From Mariniphaga sp964559175 (GTDB taxonomy: Bacteria > Bacteroidota > Bacteroidia > Bacteroidales > Prolixibacteraceae), in assembly GCA_964559175.1 (NCBI GenBank), contig CAZLGT010000013.1:1-64000 (forward strand): 64,000 nucleotides of DNA, read 5' to 3'. Each line of letters starts with the position of its first letter. Position 1 is the stretch's first letter. Below the pieces are notes generated by a model. The model ran no database searches, was not told the DNA's origin, and saw only the letters and a list, made by a program, of their open reading frames with translations. Below are positions 35,053 to 44,113 of the stretch, piece by piece. Position numbers and translations under genes: made by a program.

Positions 35053-36168
35053 ATGCAAAAATTTGTAATTCTGGCAATGCTGGTTGCTGCGGTGATTTCA
35101 GGTTCAGCACAAAAAAACCAACCTCAAAAAATCTATATCGGCACTTTTACATCCGAAGGAGCAGAAGGCATTTACCTGTGCGATTTTAATAATTCCTCAG
35201 GAGAAATATCTCTCGTAAGCAGCTTCAAGGGAATCGACAATCCATCGTTTCTGAAAATTTCGCCAGACAAGCAAAATCTTTACGCTGTTACCCGGCCACC
35301 GGCAGCAATTGAAGCGTCGGGGGGCTATGTAAACGCCTACCGTATAGAAAAAAACGGCAACATTAGGTTCATCAACAAACAAATTTCAAATGGGGACGAT
35401 CCCTGCCATGTTGATGTTTCGCCCGACGGAAAATACATTGCCATTGCAACGTATGGCGGAGGAACAACCTCGTTATACCGGGTGTCCGAATCCGGCAGCC
35501 TGAAACCAGCCAGTTCTGTAATTTATAACAAGGGGACAGGACCAACACCAAGGCAACGGGCGCCTCATGCACATTCCATAAAGTTCTCGAAGGATGGTAA
35601 GCAGGCATTCAGCGCAGATTTGGGAACCGACCAGTTGAATATTTTCAATGTAAAAAAAGACAGGCTTATTCCTGCCAGACAAAAGTATGTAGAACTTGCC
35701 CCCGGCGCCGGCCCGAGACACTTCAGTCTTCATCCAGAGACCAACGCAATTTATGTGATTAATGAATTGAATTCGACAGTGAGTGTGCTGGATAAAAGAG
35801 GCAATAGCCGGGAGGTAATTCAAGTGGTTTCAACAATTCCAAATGGATTTTCCGGAGAAAATTATTGTGCCGACATTCATGTTTCGGCCGATGGAAAATA
35901 TGTGTACGGCACAAACCGGGGGCATAATTCCATTGCCGTATTTACTGTAGACCCAATGTCACAAAAACTTGAGCTGCTTAAAACAGTTTCAACCCGGGGT
36001 GAATGGCCCCGGAATTTCACCCTCAGTCCCGATGGCCGGTTTTTGCTTGTGGCCAATCAGCGCAGCAATAACATTGTCGTTTTTAAAATTAACCCCGAAA
36101 ACGGGATACCCGAATTTACCGGAAATGAATTGCACATTCCGGCCCCGGTATGCCTTGAATTCTTTTGA
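35053..36168 (+). CDS. exported lactonase-family protein (YbhE-type seven-bladed propeller)
   Basis: A 371-aa protein from the ATG at 35053, where a signal peptide begins (MQKFVILAMLVAAVISGSAQ); the longer frame from 35002 puts 17 hydrophilic residues before it. The propeller has typical YbhE/Pgl blades: YIGTFTSEGAEGIYLCDF, DPCHVDVSPDGKYIAIATYGGG, RAPHAHSIKFSKDGKQAF and GPRHFSLHPETNAIYVINEL. The cytoplasmic enzyme hydrolyses 6-phosphogluconolactone. An exported member more likely acts on another lactone, so I give no gene symbol. Confidence 0.87.
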   Translation: MQKFVILAMLVAAVISGSAQKNQPQKIYIGTFTSEGAEGIYLCDFNNSSGEISLVSSFKGIDNPSFLKISPDKQNLYAVTRPPAAIEASGGYVNAYRIEKNGNIRFINKQISNGDDPCHVDVSPDGKYIAIATYGGGTTSLYRVSESGSLKPASSVIYNKGTGPTPRQRAPHAHSIKFSKDGKQAFSADLGTDQLNIFNVKKDRLIPARQKYVELAPGAGPRHFSLHPETNAIYVINELNSTVSVLDKRGNSREVIQVVSTIPNGFSGENYCADIHVSADGKYVYGTNRGHNSIAVFTVDPMSQKLELLKTVSTRGEWPRNFTLSPDGRFLLVANQRSNNIVVFKINPENGIPEFTGNELHIPAPVCLEFF

Positions 36169-36174
36169 TCTAAA

Positions 36175-36798
36175 TCAACTGAATTTGGTGCTGATAAGCT
36201 TAATGAACTCATCGCGTGTAGCGTTTTTTTGAAAGGCACCTGTAAAATCAGATGTTGTTGTAATAGAGTGCTGTTTCTGAATTCCGCGCATTTGCATGCA
36301 AAGGTGCTGCGCTTCGATAACCACCGCCACACCCAGGGGTTTCAATGTATTGTGAATACATTCCTTTATTTGTGAGGTCAGTCGTTCCTGCACTTGCAGC
36401 CGTCGGGCAAAAACATCGACAACACGTGCAATTTTACTCAGTCCGGTAATGGTTCCGTTGGGAATATATGCTACATGTGCCTTCCCGAAAAACGGCAGAA
36501 GATGATGTTCACACATGGAGTAAATTTCAATATCTTTTACAATTACCATTTGCCTGTAATCCTCTTTGAACATGGCCGATTGCAAAATTTCAACCGGATC
36601 GGTTTTGTAACCCTGAAGTAAAAACTGCATGGCTTTTGCTACCCTGTCGGGAGTTTTTTCAAGTCCTTCCCGCGAAATATCTTCGCCTATCAGCTTTATA
36701 ATGTTCCGGTAATTGGCTGAAAGTTCGAGTGTTTTATTTTCGTCGAAAATTTCAATTCGTTCGTAACCGTTTGAGTTGATTGCTTCTGGTGTGCACAT
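36175..36798 (-). CDS. folE: GTP cyclohydrolase I
   Basis: A 207-aa cytoplasmic enzyme converting GTP to dihydroneopterin triphosphate, the first step of tetrahydrofolate synthesis. Zn ligands lie in SMCEHHLLPF and QHLCMQMRG; the substrate-binding GLSKIARVVDVFARRLQVQERLT is intact. Length is typical. It is convergent with the lactonase gene, separated by six bases. Confidence 0.97.
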   Translation of the reverse strand: MCTPEAINSNGYERIEIFDENKTLELSANYRNIIKLIGEDISREGLEKTPDRVAKAMQFLLQGYKTDPVEILQSAMFKEDYRQMVIVKDIEIYSMCEHHLLPFFGKAHVAYIPNGTITGLSKIARVVDVFARRLQVQERLTSQIKECIHNTLKPLGVAVVIEAQHLCMQMRGIQKQHSITTTSDFTGAFQKNATRDEFIKLISTKFS

Positions 36799-37099
36799 GA
36801 TGTCAATTTTGAAAATTCATACAAAGATCAGCTTTTTTTCAGAAAAGTAACATTTTAACCTGTTTTGTTACCTGAAACTCTGTTTTTAATAAAAATTTGT
36901 TCAAACAAACGCAACCTAAAACCCCACGCCTGCATCGTTTTTAAAACAGGTGTAATTGAAATATGATTTTTTCTATTAAAATGTGTGAAAAAAAAATCTT
37001 GTTTTGTGCAATAATAATTGGGTAAAAAAGTTATATCATTGCCACTCTGTTGGCAAAACAATTTGACTTATTTCTGCCAAATTAAACCGCTTTGAAAGA
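36799..37099. other. 301-nt AT-rich divergent intergenic region
   Basis: Lies between the divergent folE and hldD genes. A TATTTCTG box (one mismatch to TAnnTTTG) occurs about 30 bases before hldD, with TTGGC upstream. A 68-codon minus-strand frame here has no family features and atypical composition, so I do not call a gene. Confidence 0.5.
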
Positions 37100-38065
37100 A
37101 TGATTGTAATTACAGGAGCCGCCGGCTTTATCGGCAGTTATTTAGCTGGGAAACTGAACCAGGCAGGATATTCCGATCTGGTTTTTATTGATCGTTTCGA
37201 CGATCCCCAAAAAGACATCAACCTTTTCACAAAAAAGTACAAAAAATTTATTGACCGCGACCAATTTTTCAAATGGTTGATAAAAAATGCTGCAGATGTG
37301 GATTTCATTTTCCACATGGGAGCGCGCACCGATACAGTTGGGCAGGAGCCGGAGCTCTATCAGCAACTGAACCTGATTTATTCGCAAAGGTTGTGGAACA
37401 TTTGCTCCGAAATTCAGGTTCCCCTGGTGTATGCATCCTCGGCAGCAACTTATGGTAACGGAGAATCCGGATTTTCCGACTCGCACAACAATGTTTCACA
37501 CCTGAGGCCTCTCAACCTTTACGGCTGGTCGAAACACGATTTCGATGTTTGGGCACTGAAGCAGGTGAGAACTCCGCCATTTTGGGCCGGTTTAAAATTC
37601 TTCAATGTATATGGGCCGAACGAATACCACAAAGGAAGAATGGCATCGGTAGTGCTGCACACATTTAATACCATCCAGAAAAATGGAAAAATGAAACTCT
37701 TCAGGTCGCACCATAAAGATTACAAAGACGGCGAACAAAGCCGGGATTTTGTTTATGTTGACGACATTACCGACGTGATGCTGTTTTTCCTGCACAACCA
37801 GAAAAATCCGGGCATTTACAATGTGGGGACCGGTCATGCCCGCTCGTTTCTGGATTTAACCAGTGCAGTATTCAGCAGCCTGAAAATGAACCCGGAAATT
37901 TCTTTTATCGACACACCGGTCGAATTGCGCGGGCGGTATCAGTATTTTACCGAAGCAGATATTAAAAAACTGCGCGATATTGGTTACACCAAACCTTTTA
38001 CCGACCTGGAAGAAGGAATTGATGTGTATGTTGGAAAGTATCTGTTGGAAGAGGCTTGTTACTAA
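37100..38065 (+). CDS. hldD: ADP-L-glycero-D-manno-heptose 6-epimerase
   Basis: A 321-aa NADP-dependent short-chain epimerase making the heptose precursor of lipopolysaccharide core. N-terminal Rossmann motif GAAGFIGSYL at 6-15; catalytic Tyr141 and Lys145 in YGWSK, with Ser in YASSAATYG; HldD-type KFFNVYGPNEYHKGRMASV. No other heptose gene adjoins it. Confidence 0.93.
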   Translation: MIVITGAAGFIGSYLAGKLNQAGYSDLVFIDRFDDPQKDINLFTKKYKKFIDRDQFFKWLIKNAADVDFIFHMGARTDTVGQEPELYQQLNLIYSQRLWNICSEIQVPLVYASSAATYGNGESGFSDSHNNVSHLRPLNLYGWSKHDFDVWALKQVRTPPFWAGLKFFNVYGPNEYHKGRMASVVLHTFNTIQKNGKMKLFRSHHKDYKDGEQSRDFVYVDDITDVMLFFLHNQKNPGIYNVGTGHARSFLDLTSAVFSSLKMNPEISFIDTPVELRGRYQYFTEADIKKLRDIGYTKPFTDLEEGIDVYVGKYLLEEACY

Positions 38066-38071
38066 ACGCAA

Positions 38072-38097
38072 AAATCCCGGTCGGGTGACCAGGATTT
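38072..38097. terminator. hairpin after hldD, possible terminator
   Basis: AAATCC-C-GGTC / GACC-A-GGATTT with a GGGT loop forms ten pairs with one mismatch. It follows the hldD stop by seven bases and faces the convergent anti-sigma gene. The T-run is poor on both sides. Confidence 0.5.
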
Positions 38098-38123
38098 CGG
38101 TTATTCTAAAAAAATTCCTTTTC

Positions 38124-38531
38124 TTATGAAAGTACGTGGCTGCGCGAGCTCAAAAGCTTTTCAAGCAGAATCAGTAGCGAAGAAGCCATAAAAATTCCGG
38201 CAATACCGGCTGGCAATGCGCCAAGCTTATCGAAAAACGAGCGATACCCGGTTAAAACAGCATCGGTATTAATCTCGGGAAGTATGGAAGGAGCCGATTC
38301 CGCTGCCGGAGTTCCCGACACCAGCGCCATAACTGCAAACAAGGCAGCAAAAAGGGCCAGAATTATCCAAAATCCCCTACCCAACACAGGTTCCTGTTTC
38401 ACCTGTTCAAACGCAGCCTTTTCTTCAAAAACACGGTTCATCACCCGGGCAGAAAAACCATCGGCAGGCGATTCCAGTTTTACACTTCTTAAAAACTGCT
38501 TCAACTCCTTATCTTCTTCAAACGTTTTCAT
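38124..38531 (-). CDS. putative anti-sigma factor, single membrane-region protein
   Basis: A 135-aa protein whose start overlaps the ECF sigma stop by four bases (ATGA). The N-terminal 50 residues are charged and helical (FEEDKELKQFLRSVKLESPADGFSARVMNRV). Two membrane helices follow (about 51-68 and 103-124). Position and topology suggest an anti-sigma factor, but there is no zinc-binding His/Cys motif, so the family is not certain. Confidence 0.65.
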   Translation of the reverse strand: MKTFEEDKELKQFLRSVKLESPADGFSARVMNRVFEEKAAFEQVKQEPVLGRGFWIILALFAALFAVMALVSGTPAAESAPSILPEINTDAVLTGYRSFFDKLGALPAGIAGIFMASSLLILLEKLLSSRSHVLS

Positions 38532-39094
38532 AATATTGTATATAAATCTTCCTGTAACATGTCATTTAATATAGTATAGAGCTTTTTCCGCGCTCTGTGT
38601 AATTTCACCTTTACGTTGCTGGCCGTTAATCCGGTTACCTTGCTGATTTCCTCTACCGATTGTTCTTCAAAATAATACAACAGAACCAGCGTATATTCAT
38701 CTTCCGGAAGTTTGGCCAGCGCTGCTTTTACATACCTTTCACGATTTTCTTCAGGAATACCGTCGAGGTTCATGTCTTCAGCCTCTTCGCTAATCTGAAT
38801 ATCATCGGTAGAAGTATAATGGTACTTTTTCTTTCTGGTTTCTGAAATGCATGTATTATATGTAATCCGGTATAACCAGGTAGAAAATTTTGCTTTTCCC
38901 TGGAAAGTATGCAACGACTTGAAGGCCTTTACCAAACTTTCCTGGGCCATTTCCTCGGCATCTTCACGATTTCTAAGAACTTTAAGTGCGATGGAAAAAA
39001 CAATATCCTGATATTTTTCAACGATATACGAAAAGTAACTGGTTTGCCCGTTAATTACCTTTTCGATGTAATAATTATCGTCTTTGTTTTCCAT
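38528..39094 (-). CDS. ECF-type RNA polymerase sigma factor
   Basis: A 188-aa sigma-70 family protein. Region 2 includes VFSIALKVLRNREDAEEMAQESLVKAFKSL and FSTWLYRITYNTCISETRKKK. Region 4 includes LPEDEYTLVLLYYFEEQSVEEISKVTGLTASNVKVKLHRARKKL. It is translationally coupled to a membrane protein likely to be its anti-sigma factor. Target genes cannot be told from the window. Confidence 0.95.
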   Translation of the reverse strand: MENKDDNYYIEKVINGQTSYFSYIVEKYQDIVFSIALKVLRNREDAEEMAQESLVKAFKSLHTFQGKAKFSTWLYRITYNTCISETRKKKYHYTSTDDIQISEEAEDMNLDGIPEENRERYVKAALAKLPEDEYTLVLLYYFEEQSVEEISKVTGLTASNVKVKLHRARKKLYTILNDMLQEDLYTIL

Positions 39095-39228
39095 CTGTTC
39101 CTTTGACGAGAAAATTTTACTTCGGTTACAAATTTATTCAAAAGATTAATTTAAAAAAGTGTAACCAGAAGAAAAACGAAGCGTCAAAAGGGCAGAAATA
39201 AAATATAAACAATTTAAAATTGAATATC

Positions 39229-39552
39229 ATGGAAGGAATATTTGTACCAATCGGATTTTTTCTGGCAATTTTTGCCATTCTCTACGTTTACTGGACAACC
39301 CGTACGAAAGAACGGCTCGCACTAATAGATAAAGGTGCTGATGCAAGTATATTTAAAACGGGAGCATCAAAATTTGCCTTGCTGAAGTGGGGTATTTTCC
39401 TGATAGGCCTGGCAGTGGGAGTTATTACAGGTTATGCGCTCTCGAATGTTGTAAATGAAGTAGTGGCTTTTTTCACTATGATTTTCTTTTTCGGAGGCCT
39501 CGCACTGATATTGGCTCACTTCATAACCAATGCATTATCGAAAAATGAATAA
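39229..39552 (+). CDS. small inner-membrane protein (DUF6249-like)
   Basis: A 107-aa protein with three predicted membrane helices (about 1-23, 50-70, 78-100) and a hydrophilic loop TTRTKERLALIDKGADASIFK. This loop resembles DUF6249 proteins commonly encoded next to ECF sigma genes in Bacteroidota. The ATG at 39229 is chosen over a TTG nine bases earlier. It diverges from the ECF sigma gene; a strong terminator follows. Function unknown. Confidence 0.75.
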   Translation: MEGIFVPIGFFLAIFAILYVYWTTRTKERLALIDKGADASIFKTGASKFALLKWGIFLIGLAVGVITGYALSNVVNEVVAFFTMIFFFGGLALILAHFITNALSKNE

Positions 39553-39574
39553 CGACAAGAATCAGAAAAAGCAG

Positions 39575-39605
39575 GCGGATTTGGAGTACCAGGTCCGCTT
39601 TTTTT
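39575..39605. terminator. intrinsic terminator, probably bidirectional
   Basis: GCGGA-tt-TGG pairs with CCA-gg-TCCGC around AGTA, followed by seven T on the plus strand. It separates the small membrane protein gene from the convergent M64 peptidase gene, whose stop codon lies in the T-run. Confidence 0.85.
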
Positions 39606-40878
39606 ATTCACAATGAAAAACAATCACCCGTTGAATGGCATCGCGGCAAACCGGACAAAATTCTTTGGCATTGTTGCTTTTCATGCGGCAATCGATAAAG
39701 GGGCTGTAAATTCCCTTCGACTGATAACCGCCTCCCTCATAAACTCCAACAGTATTCCGGTATTTCGATTCCCGCGGAGTAGGAACCGGGGTGGACTCAT
39801 CCAGGATGTGCTGCCATTTTTGACTGAAATCGACAAGCGTGGTTAAATTGGGTTCCCACGGCTCAATTTCCAGGTTGTAGAAGTCTTCGTAGGCAACATC
39901 AGAGGTGTAATATTCATCACCCAAACCGGCAAAACCATGTCCAAACTCATGAATAAAAACCTCTTTGGTGAGATGATTATCTGAAGTACACACGCTCAGA
40001 AAATTATAGAACCCACCTCCACCATACCTTTCGGTATTCACCAGCAGATAGATATAATCGCAGGGAACAACTGCAGCCGCATCGTAAACCGATTTCATAT
40101 CGCTGGTGGTTAAATAACGGGGTAAATCGAAGGTATAAAATGTAGAATTAAATGCCGTATTTCGGTATATCTTCTCGCCGGGCACATCGGTACCAGAATC
40201 GACCGAGGGCGAAAATACAGCCCTCACATTGAACTTGCTCATTTCAGATTTAAATGGCTCTTCTTCAAACAAATATCCCGTCACCCGTCTGGCATCTTCA
40301 ATAAACTTATCCTTTTCAACCTCGGTGTATCCTTCCGAAAGAATTACCAAATCGACTTTATTCTCCGGTTTTCCATTTTCCAGAATGGTTTCATTTTCAT
40401 AAGGGAACGGGGGTTCACGCAAAATAAAATAATCTTCAGGGTTTATTTCCGCAGAAAAAATGGTTTGAAAATGTCCTTCCCATTGCCGGGCATCAATTTC
40501 GAGCCTGACATTTTTTTGGGGAAACGGAAAAATAACGGCCTGGTAAAATGTTTTATCCAACTGTTTTGCTTCAGCAGTGGTTTGCCATTCCTGAAAAAGT
40601 GTGCTGAACCCTTTGGAAAAAAGCAGGCGGTCGGTTTCCATGTCGAAAACCCGAAAACGGTAAGAGCCATAATGAAAAATATCGATTAAATTGGTTTGTG
40701 AACCGGCCCAGTGGGGTTCCTGTTTGAACTGGACGGGATATACCGAAACCTGGTTGGCATTTCCGCCCAGAAGAAAATCGAAGCGCAAAGATTTCTGTAA
40801 AAAAAAATCAGAAAATGTATTCTGCGCTGAACAGAACAAAGGGAACAACAACAGAATAAAAAACAGTTTTCTCGTCAT
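39604..40878 (-). CDS. secreted M64-family (IgA-peptidase-type) metallopeptidase
   Basis: A 424-aa exported protein (ATG at 40878, signal peptide ending FCSAQ). An N-terminal beta-rich domain of about 150 residues is followed by the M64 catalytic domain (VDLVILSEGYTEVEKDKF). The zinc motif HEFGH lies near residue 310, with the downstream DEY of the family. Members cleave glycoproteins or IgA in gut species; the substrate here is unknown. It diverges from the MscS-like gene with 54 bases between starts. Confidence 0.92.
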   Translation of the reverse strand: MTRKLFFILLLFPLFCSAQNTFSDFFLQKSLRFDFLLGGNANQVSVYPVQFKQEPHWAGSQTNLIDIFHYGSYRFRVFDMETDRLLFSKGFSTLFQEWQTTAEAKQLDKTFYQAVIFPFPQKNVRLEIDARQWEGHFQTIFSAEINPEDYFILREPPFPYENETILENGKPENKVDLVILSEGYTEVEKDKFIEDARRVTGYLFEEEPFKSEMSKFNVRAVFSPSVDSGTDVPGEKIYRNTAFNSTFYTFDLPRYLTTSDMKSVYDAAAVVPCDYIYLLVNTERYGGGGFYNFLSVCTSDNHLTKEVFIHEFGHGFAGLGDEYYTSDVAYEDFYNLEIEPWEPNLTTLVDFSQKWQHILDESTPVPTPRESKYRNTVGVYEGGGYQSKGIYSPFIDCRMKSNNAKEFCPVCRDAIQRVIVFHCE

Positions 40879-40894
40879 TTTGGCAAGCATTTAT

Positions 40895-40902
40895 TATTTT
40901 TG
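40895..40902 (+). promoter_or_regulatory. -7 box TATTTTTG of the MscS-like gene
   Basis: An exact TAnnTTTG match 31 bases before the ATG at 40933. It overlaps the upstream in-frame ATG at 40900, which therefore cannot be the start of a transcript from this promoter. Confidence 0.5.
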
Positions 40903-40932
40903 GCTAAAATTAAAAATTACAGCTTACAGAAG

Positions 40933-42252
40933 ATGAGATCACTCTATAAATTTTTTCTTGAAAACATACGTGAAGTCAGTGAATTATCTTTCCTGGCAAA
41001 ACCGGCAGCTGCCGTTTTTACTTTACTGATTCTTATTTTTCTGGCCTGGCTGGGCCATTATTTAACCAGGCAGATTATTTTGCGCATTGTGCATCGCATT
41101 GCCTACAAATCGAAAACCCAATGGGATGATTTTATGGTGAACCGGAAAGTTTTCAGAAACCTGGCCCATTTGGTTCCGGCTTTCATTCTTTACCATTCAG
41201 CCGATTTTTCTTATCCCGTAATCCATCAGGAACTGACCGAAATGAGTGAAGCCACGCTAAGCATGCTTTCCAAAGATTATTACTTTTCACTGGCCGGTTT
41301 TTTAACAAAAACAGCACAAGTATATTTTGTTTCTATTTTCATTTTAGTTTTAAACTCATTTCTAAATGCAGCTCTCGATATTTACAATACTACCACTTAT
41401 GCCACCCACCGGCCTATAAAAGGATACGTCCAGCTATTTAAAATTCTGATATTCTCCCTGTCGGGGATTTTAGTCATTTCCATTTTACTTGAACGGGATC
41501 CTACTGTTTTACTGGCCGGGTTGGGTGCAATGGGAGCTGTATTGCTCTTGATTTTTAAAGACTCTATTTTAGGTTTTGTTGCTTCCATTCAGCTATCGGG
41601 AAACAATATGGTTAAAATTGGCGACTGGGTTGAAATGCGGAGCAGGGGCGCGGATGGTACGGTAATTGACATTTCGTTAAATACAGTTAAAGTTCAGAAC
41701 TGGGACAGAACCATCTCTACCATACCTACTTACTCAATGGTAAGCGAATCGTTTATCAACTGGAAAGGAATGGAAGAGTCGGGCGGACGCAGAATTAAAC
41801 GGGCGGTAAACATCGACATGAACAGCATTAAGCTTTGCGATACAGCTATGCTAAACCGTCTCGAAAAATTCCTGATAATTAAAGATTATGTAATAGAGAA
41901 GGAAAAAGAAATCAGGGAATACAACAAAAAGAAAAACATCTCGGACGAAGATATTGTCAGCGGAAGAAGGCAAACCAATATCGGGGTTTTCAGAAAATAC
42001 CTGGAAACATACCTTCATCAGCACCCCATGGTAAACAACGACATGACTTTTCTTGTCCGCCATCTTCATCCTTCGGAAAAAGGCCTTCCCATTGAAATCT
42101 ATGTATTCTGCAAAGACAAGGCATGGGCCAGATACGAAGCAATTCAAGCCGATATTTTCGACCACGTACTGGCGGTAATTCCCGAATTCGATCTCCGCGT
42201 TTTTCAGGAACCCTCCGGAGCCGATCTTAGGCGGGCTTTTTCAAAAACCTAA
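40933..42252 (+). CDS. mechanosensitive ion channel, MscS family (YbdG-like)
   Basis: A 439-aa inner-membrane protein. About five membrane helices precede the MscS pore helix (DPTVLLAGLGAMGAVLLLIFKDSILGF). The beta domain follows (GNNMVKIGDWVEM, ADGTVIDISLNTVKVQNWD). The cytoplasmic extension contains the YbdG-type MVSESFINWKGMEESGGRRIKR insert. These channels release solutes on hypo-osmotic shock. The start at 40933 is supported by a promoter box 31 bases upstream. Confidence 0.92.
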   Translation: MRSLYKFFLENIREVSELSFLAKPAAAVFTLLILIFLAWLGHYLTRQIILRIVHRIAYKSKTQWDDFMVNRKVFRNLAHLVPAFILYHSADFSYPVIHQELTEMSEATLSMLSKDYYFSLAGFLTKTAQVYFVSIFILVLNSFLNAALDIYNTTTYATHRPIKGYVQLFKILIFSLSGILVISILLERDPTVLLAGLGAMGAVLLLIFKDSILGFVASIQLSGNNMVKIGDWVEMRSRGADGTVIDISLNTVKVQNWDRTISTIPTYSMVSESFINWKGMEESGGRRIKRAVNIDMNSIKLCDTAMLNRLEKFLIIKDYVIEKEKEIREYNKKKNISDEDIVSGRRQTNIGVFRKYLETYLHQHPMVNNDMTFLVRHLHPSEKGLPIEIYVFCKDKAWARYEAIQADIFDHVLAVIPEFDLRVFQEPSGADLRRAFSKT

Positions 42253-42335
42253 CATTCAGACCATTTATTGCACATAGAAATTAAAATGCAGCGCTATCAA
42301 TCTGTTAGAAACGGAATGTTATTTAGCATTTCCCG

Positions 42336-42364
42336 TTTGTAATTATAAAAATTTCATACATTTG
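42336..42364 (+). promoter_or_regulatory. promoter of the first Lrp gene (TTTG-N17-TACATTTG)
   Basis: Both boxes match the Bacteroidota consensus, with spacing slightly shorter than usual. The -7 box lies 35 bases before the ATG. Confidence 0.6.
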
Positions 42365-42398
42365 TTTTATAAATTGTAAATTATACGAAAAAAGGAAC

Positions 42399-42881
42399 AT
42401 GGATAAATCAGATTACCTCGAGCAGGCTGCCGACATTGACCAGCTAGATGAAAAAATTCTAAAACTAATAACAAAAAATGCACGCATTCCGTTTCTGGAA
42501 GTTGCCAGAGAGTGTGGTGTTTCCGGGGCTGCCATACATCAACGTGTTCAGAGGCTTTTAAATATGGGAGTGGTTACCGGCAGCGAGTTCATAGTTAACC
42601 CGCAAAAACTGGGCTACAACACTTGTGCATACATGGGAATTTATCTTGAAAAAACGAAATATCACAGGCAGGTTGTTGCTGCCATGAGGGAAATTCCGGA
42701 AATTGTGGAATGCCATTATACAACAGGCCAGTATGCCATCTTCATCAAAATCCAGACAAAAACCAACAAACACCTGAAAAAGCTGATTGATGAGGATTTA
42801 CAAGCAATTGAAGGCATTGCCCGAACCGAAACATTTATGTCGCTCGAAATGGATTTTAAACGACAGGTACCCATAAAATAG
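42399..42881 (+). CDS. Lrp/AsnC-family transcriptional regulator 1
   Basis: A 160-aa regulator. The AsnC-type helix-turn-helix lies at residues 15-65 (LDEKILKLITKNARIPFLEVARECGVSGAAIHQRVQRL). The RAM ligand-binding domain follows, with the family signature IVECHYTTGQYAIFIKIQTK. It is a close paralogue of the next gene. It probably binds an amino acid and acts as a dimer or octamer. The target is unknown; no amino acid gene adjoins. Confidence 0.93.
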   Translation: MDKSDYLEQAADIDQLDEKILKLITKNARIPFLEVARECGVSGAAIHQRVQRLLNMGVVTGSEFIVNPQKLGYNTCAYMGIYLEKTKYHRQVVAAMREIPEIVECHYTTGQYAIFIKIQTKTNKHLKKLIDEDLQAIEGIARTETFMSLEMDFKRQVPIK

Positions 42882-42914
42882 GAATGCTTTTTACCTGACG
42901 CAAAATTTAGAAAA

Positions 42915-43382
42915 ATGACACTCAGAAACAATTTGGACGAAGTTGATTTAAAAATACTGGATATCATCACCCAAAATGCACGAATTCCGTTTAAAGATGT
43001 GGCCAAAGACGTAGGAATATCAAGGGCTGCTGTTCATCAGCGGGTAAACCGGATGATTGAACTCGAAGTAATTACAGGCTCCGGATATCACATCAATCCC
43101 ACTAAAGTTGATTTTAAAACCTGCAGCTACATTGGTATATTTCTTGAAAAAGGCGGACTCTTTTCAGAGGTGGTGGAAAAATTAAAGCTGATACCTGAGA
43201 TTGTGGAATGCCATTATACCACCGGGCAATATGCCATTTTTGTTAAAGTATATGCCAAAGATAATGAACACCTAAAAAATATTTTAAGCAGCCATGTTCA
43301 AAAAATTTCCGGAATTGCCAGTACGGAAACATTCATATCGCTGGAACAAAATTTTAAACGAACCATTCCGGTAAACAGCTAA
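42915..43382 (+). CDS. Lrp/AsnC-family transcriptional regulator 2
   Basis: A 155-aa paralogue of the preceding gene, 33 bases downstream. The HTH segment (NARIPFKDVAKDVGISRAAVHQRVNRMIELEVITGSG) and the RAM segment (IVECHYTTGQYAIFVKVYAK) are nearly the same, which points to tandem duplication. The two could form mixed oligomers. The stop overlaps the convergent rlmB stop by four bases. Confidence 0.93.
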   Translation: MTLRNNLDEVDLKILDIITQNARIPFKDVAKDVGISRAAVHQRVNRMIELEVITGSGYHINPTKVDFKTCSYIGIFLEKGGLFSEVVEKLKLIPEIVECHYTTGQYAIFVKVYAKDNEHLKNILSSHVQKISGIASTETFISLEQNFKRTIPVNS

Positions 43383-44113
43383 TGGCGCTGCCTCACAGCC
43401 TCATAAATCATCAGCCCGGCAGCAACAGAAACATTCAGCGAACCAATTTTCCCAAATAACGGAATCCTAACCTGATCGTCTGCCATATTTAAAACGGGTG
43501 GTGAAATCCCCGTGTCTTCGGCCCCCATTACAATGACGAGGGGTCCTTTCATCGCCTTTTCAGTATAAACATCAGTCGCCTTTTCCGTAGCAGCAATAAC
43601 CCGTAATCCCGAGTCTTTTAAAAACCTCAATACAGCAGGCAGGCTTTTCACTTTACAAACAGGTAAGGAATGAATAGCTCCGGCTGAAGTTTTTACTGCA
43701 TCGGCACCAATACGTGCCATCCCTCTTTCAGGAAAAATGATGGCATGCACCCCCCCGCATTCAGCCGTTCTTACAATAGCACCCAAATTTCGAACATCGG
43801 TAATCTGGTCCAGAATTAAAATAAACGGATCGGTACCAGCCTCAAACAATCCTGGTAAAAGTATTTCAATATCAGCGAATTCAACTGCTGATAAAAAAGC
43901 AATAACCCCCTGATGATTTTTTCGGGTTACACGGTTTATTTTTTCAACCGGCACAAACTGAAAAGCAACATCATTCTCCTTTATCAACTGAAAAAGCTCG
44001 GCAAACAACTCATTGTCAAGCCCTTTTTTGATCAACACCCTTTCGACCGGCTTGCGGTTTCTGATGGCTTCAATCACAGCTCTTGTACCAAACATATAAT
44101 CTTCTCTGCTCAT
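43379..44113 (-). CDS. rlmB: 23S rRNA (guanosine-2'-O)-methyltransferase RlmB
   Basis: A 244-aa SPOUT methyltransferase modifying G2251 (E. coli numbering) in the 23S P-loop. An N-terminal L30e-like domain (EDYMFGTRAVIEAIRNRKPVERVLI) precedes the SpoU domain with DQITDVRNLGAIVRTAE, VMGAEDTGISP and IPLFGKIGSLNVSVAAGLMIYE (the knot). The ATG overlaps the ABC-F stop by one base (TAATG), so the two ribosome-related genes are coupled. An upstream in-frame start at 44167 lies inside the ABC-F gene and is not credible. Confidence 0.93.
   Translation of the reverse strand: MSREDYMFGTRAVIEAIRNRKPVERVLIKKGLDNELFAELFQLIKENDVAFQFVPVEKINRVTRKNHQGVIAFLSAVEFADIEILLPGLFEAGTDPFILILDQITDVRNLGAIVRTAECGGVHAIIFPERGMARIGADAVKTSAGAIHSLPVCKVKSLPAVLRFLKDSGLRVIAATEKATDVYTEKAMKGPLVIVMGAEDTGISPPVLNMADDQVRIPLFGKIGSLNVSVAAGLMIYEAVRQRH

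Noticed and set aside
36855..37061. 68-codon minus-strand reading frame between folE and hldD
   Set aside because: No recognisable domain, and it occupies a divergent promoter region.
38124..38531. Zinc-binding (ZAS) anti-sigma factor
   Set aside because: No His-x3-Cys-x2-Cys motif is present; the anti-sigma role rests on position and topology only.
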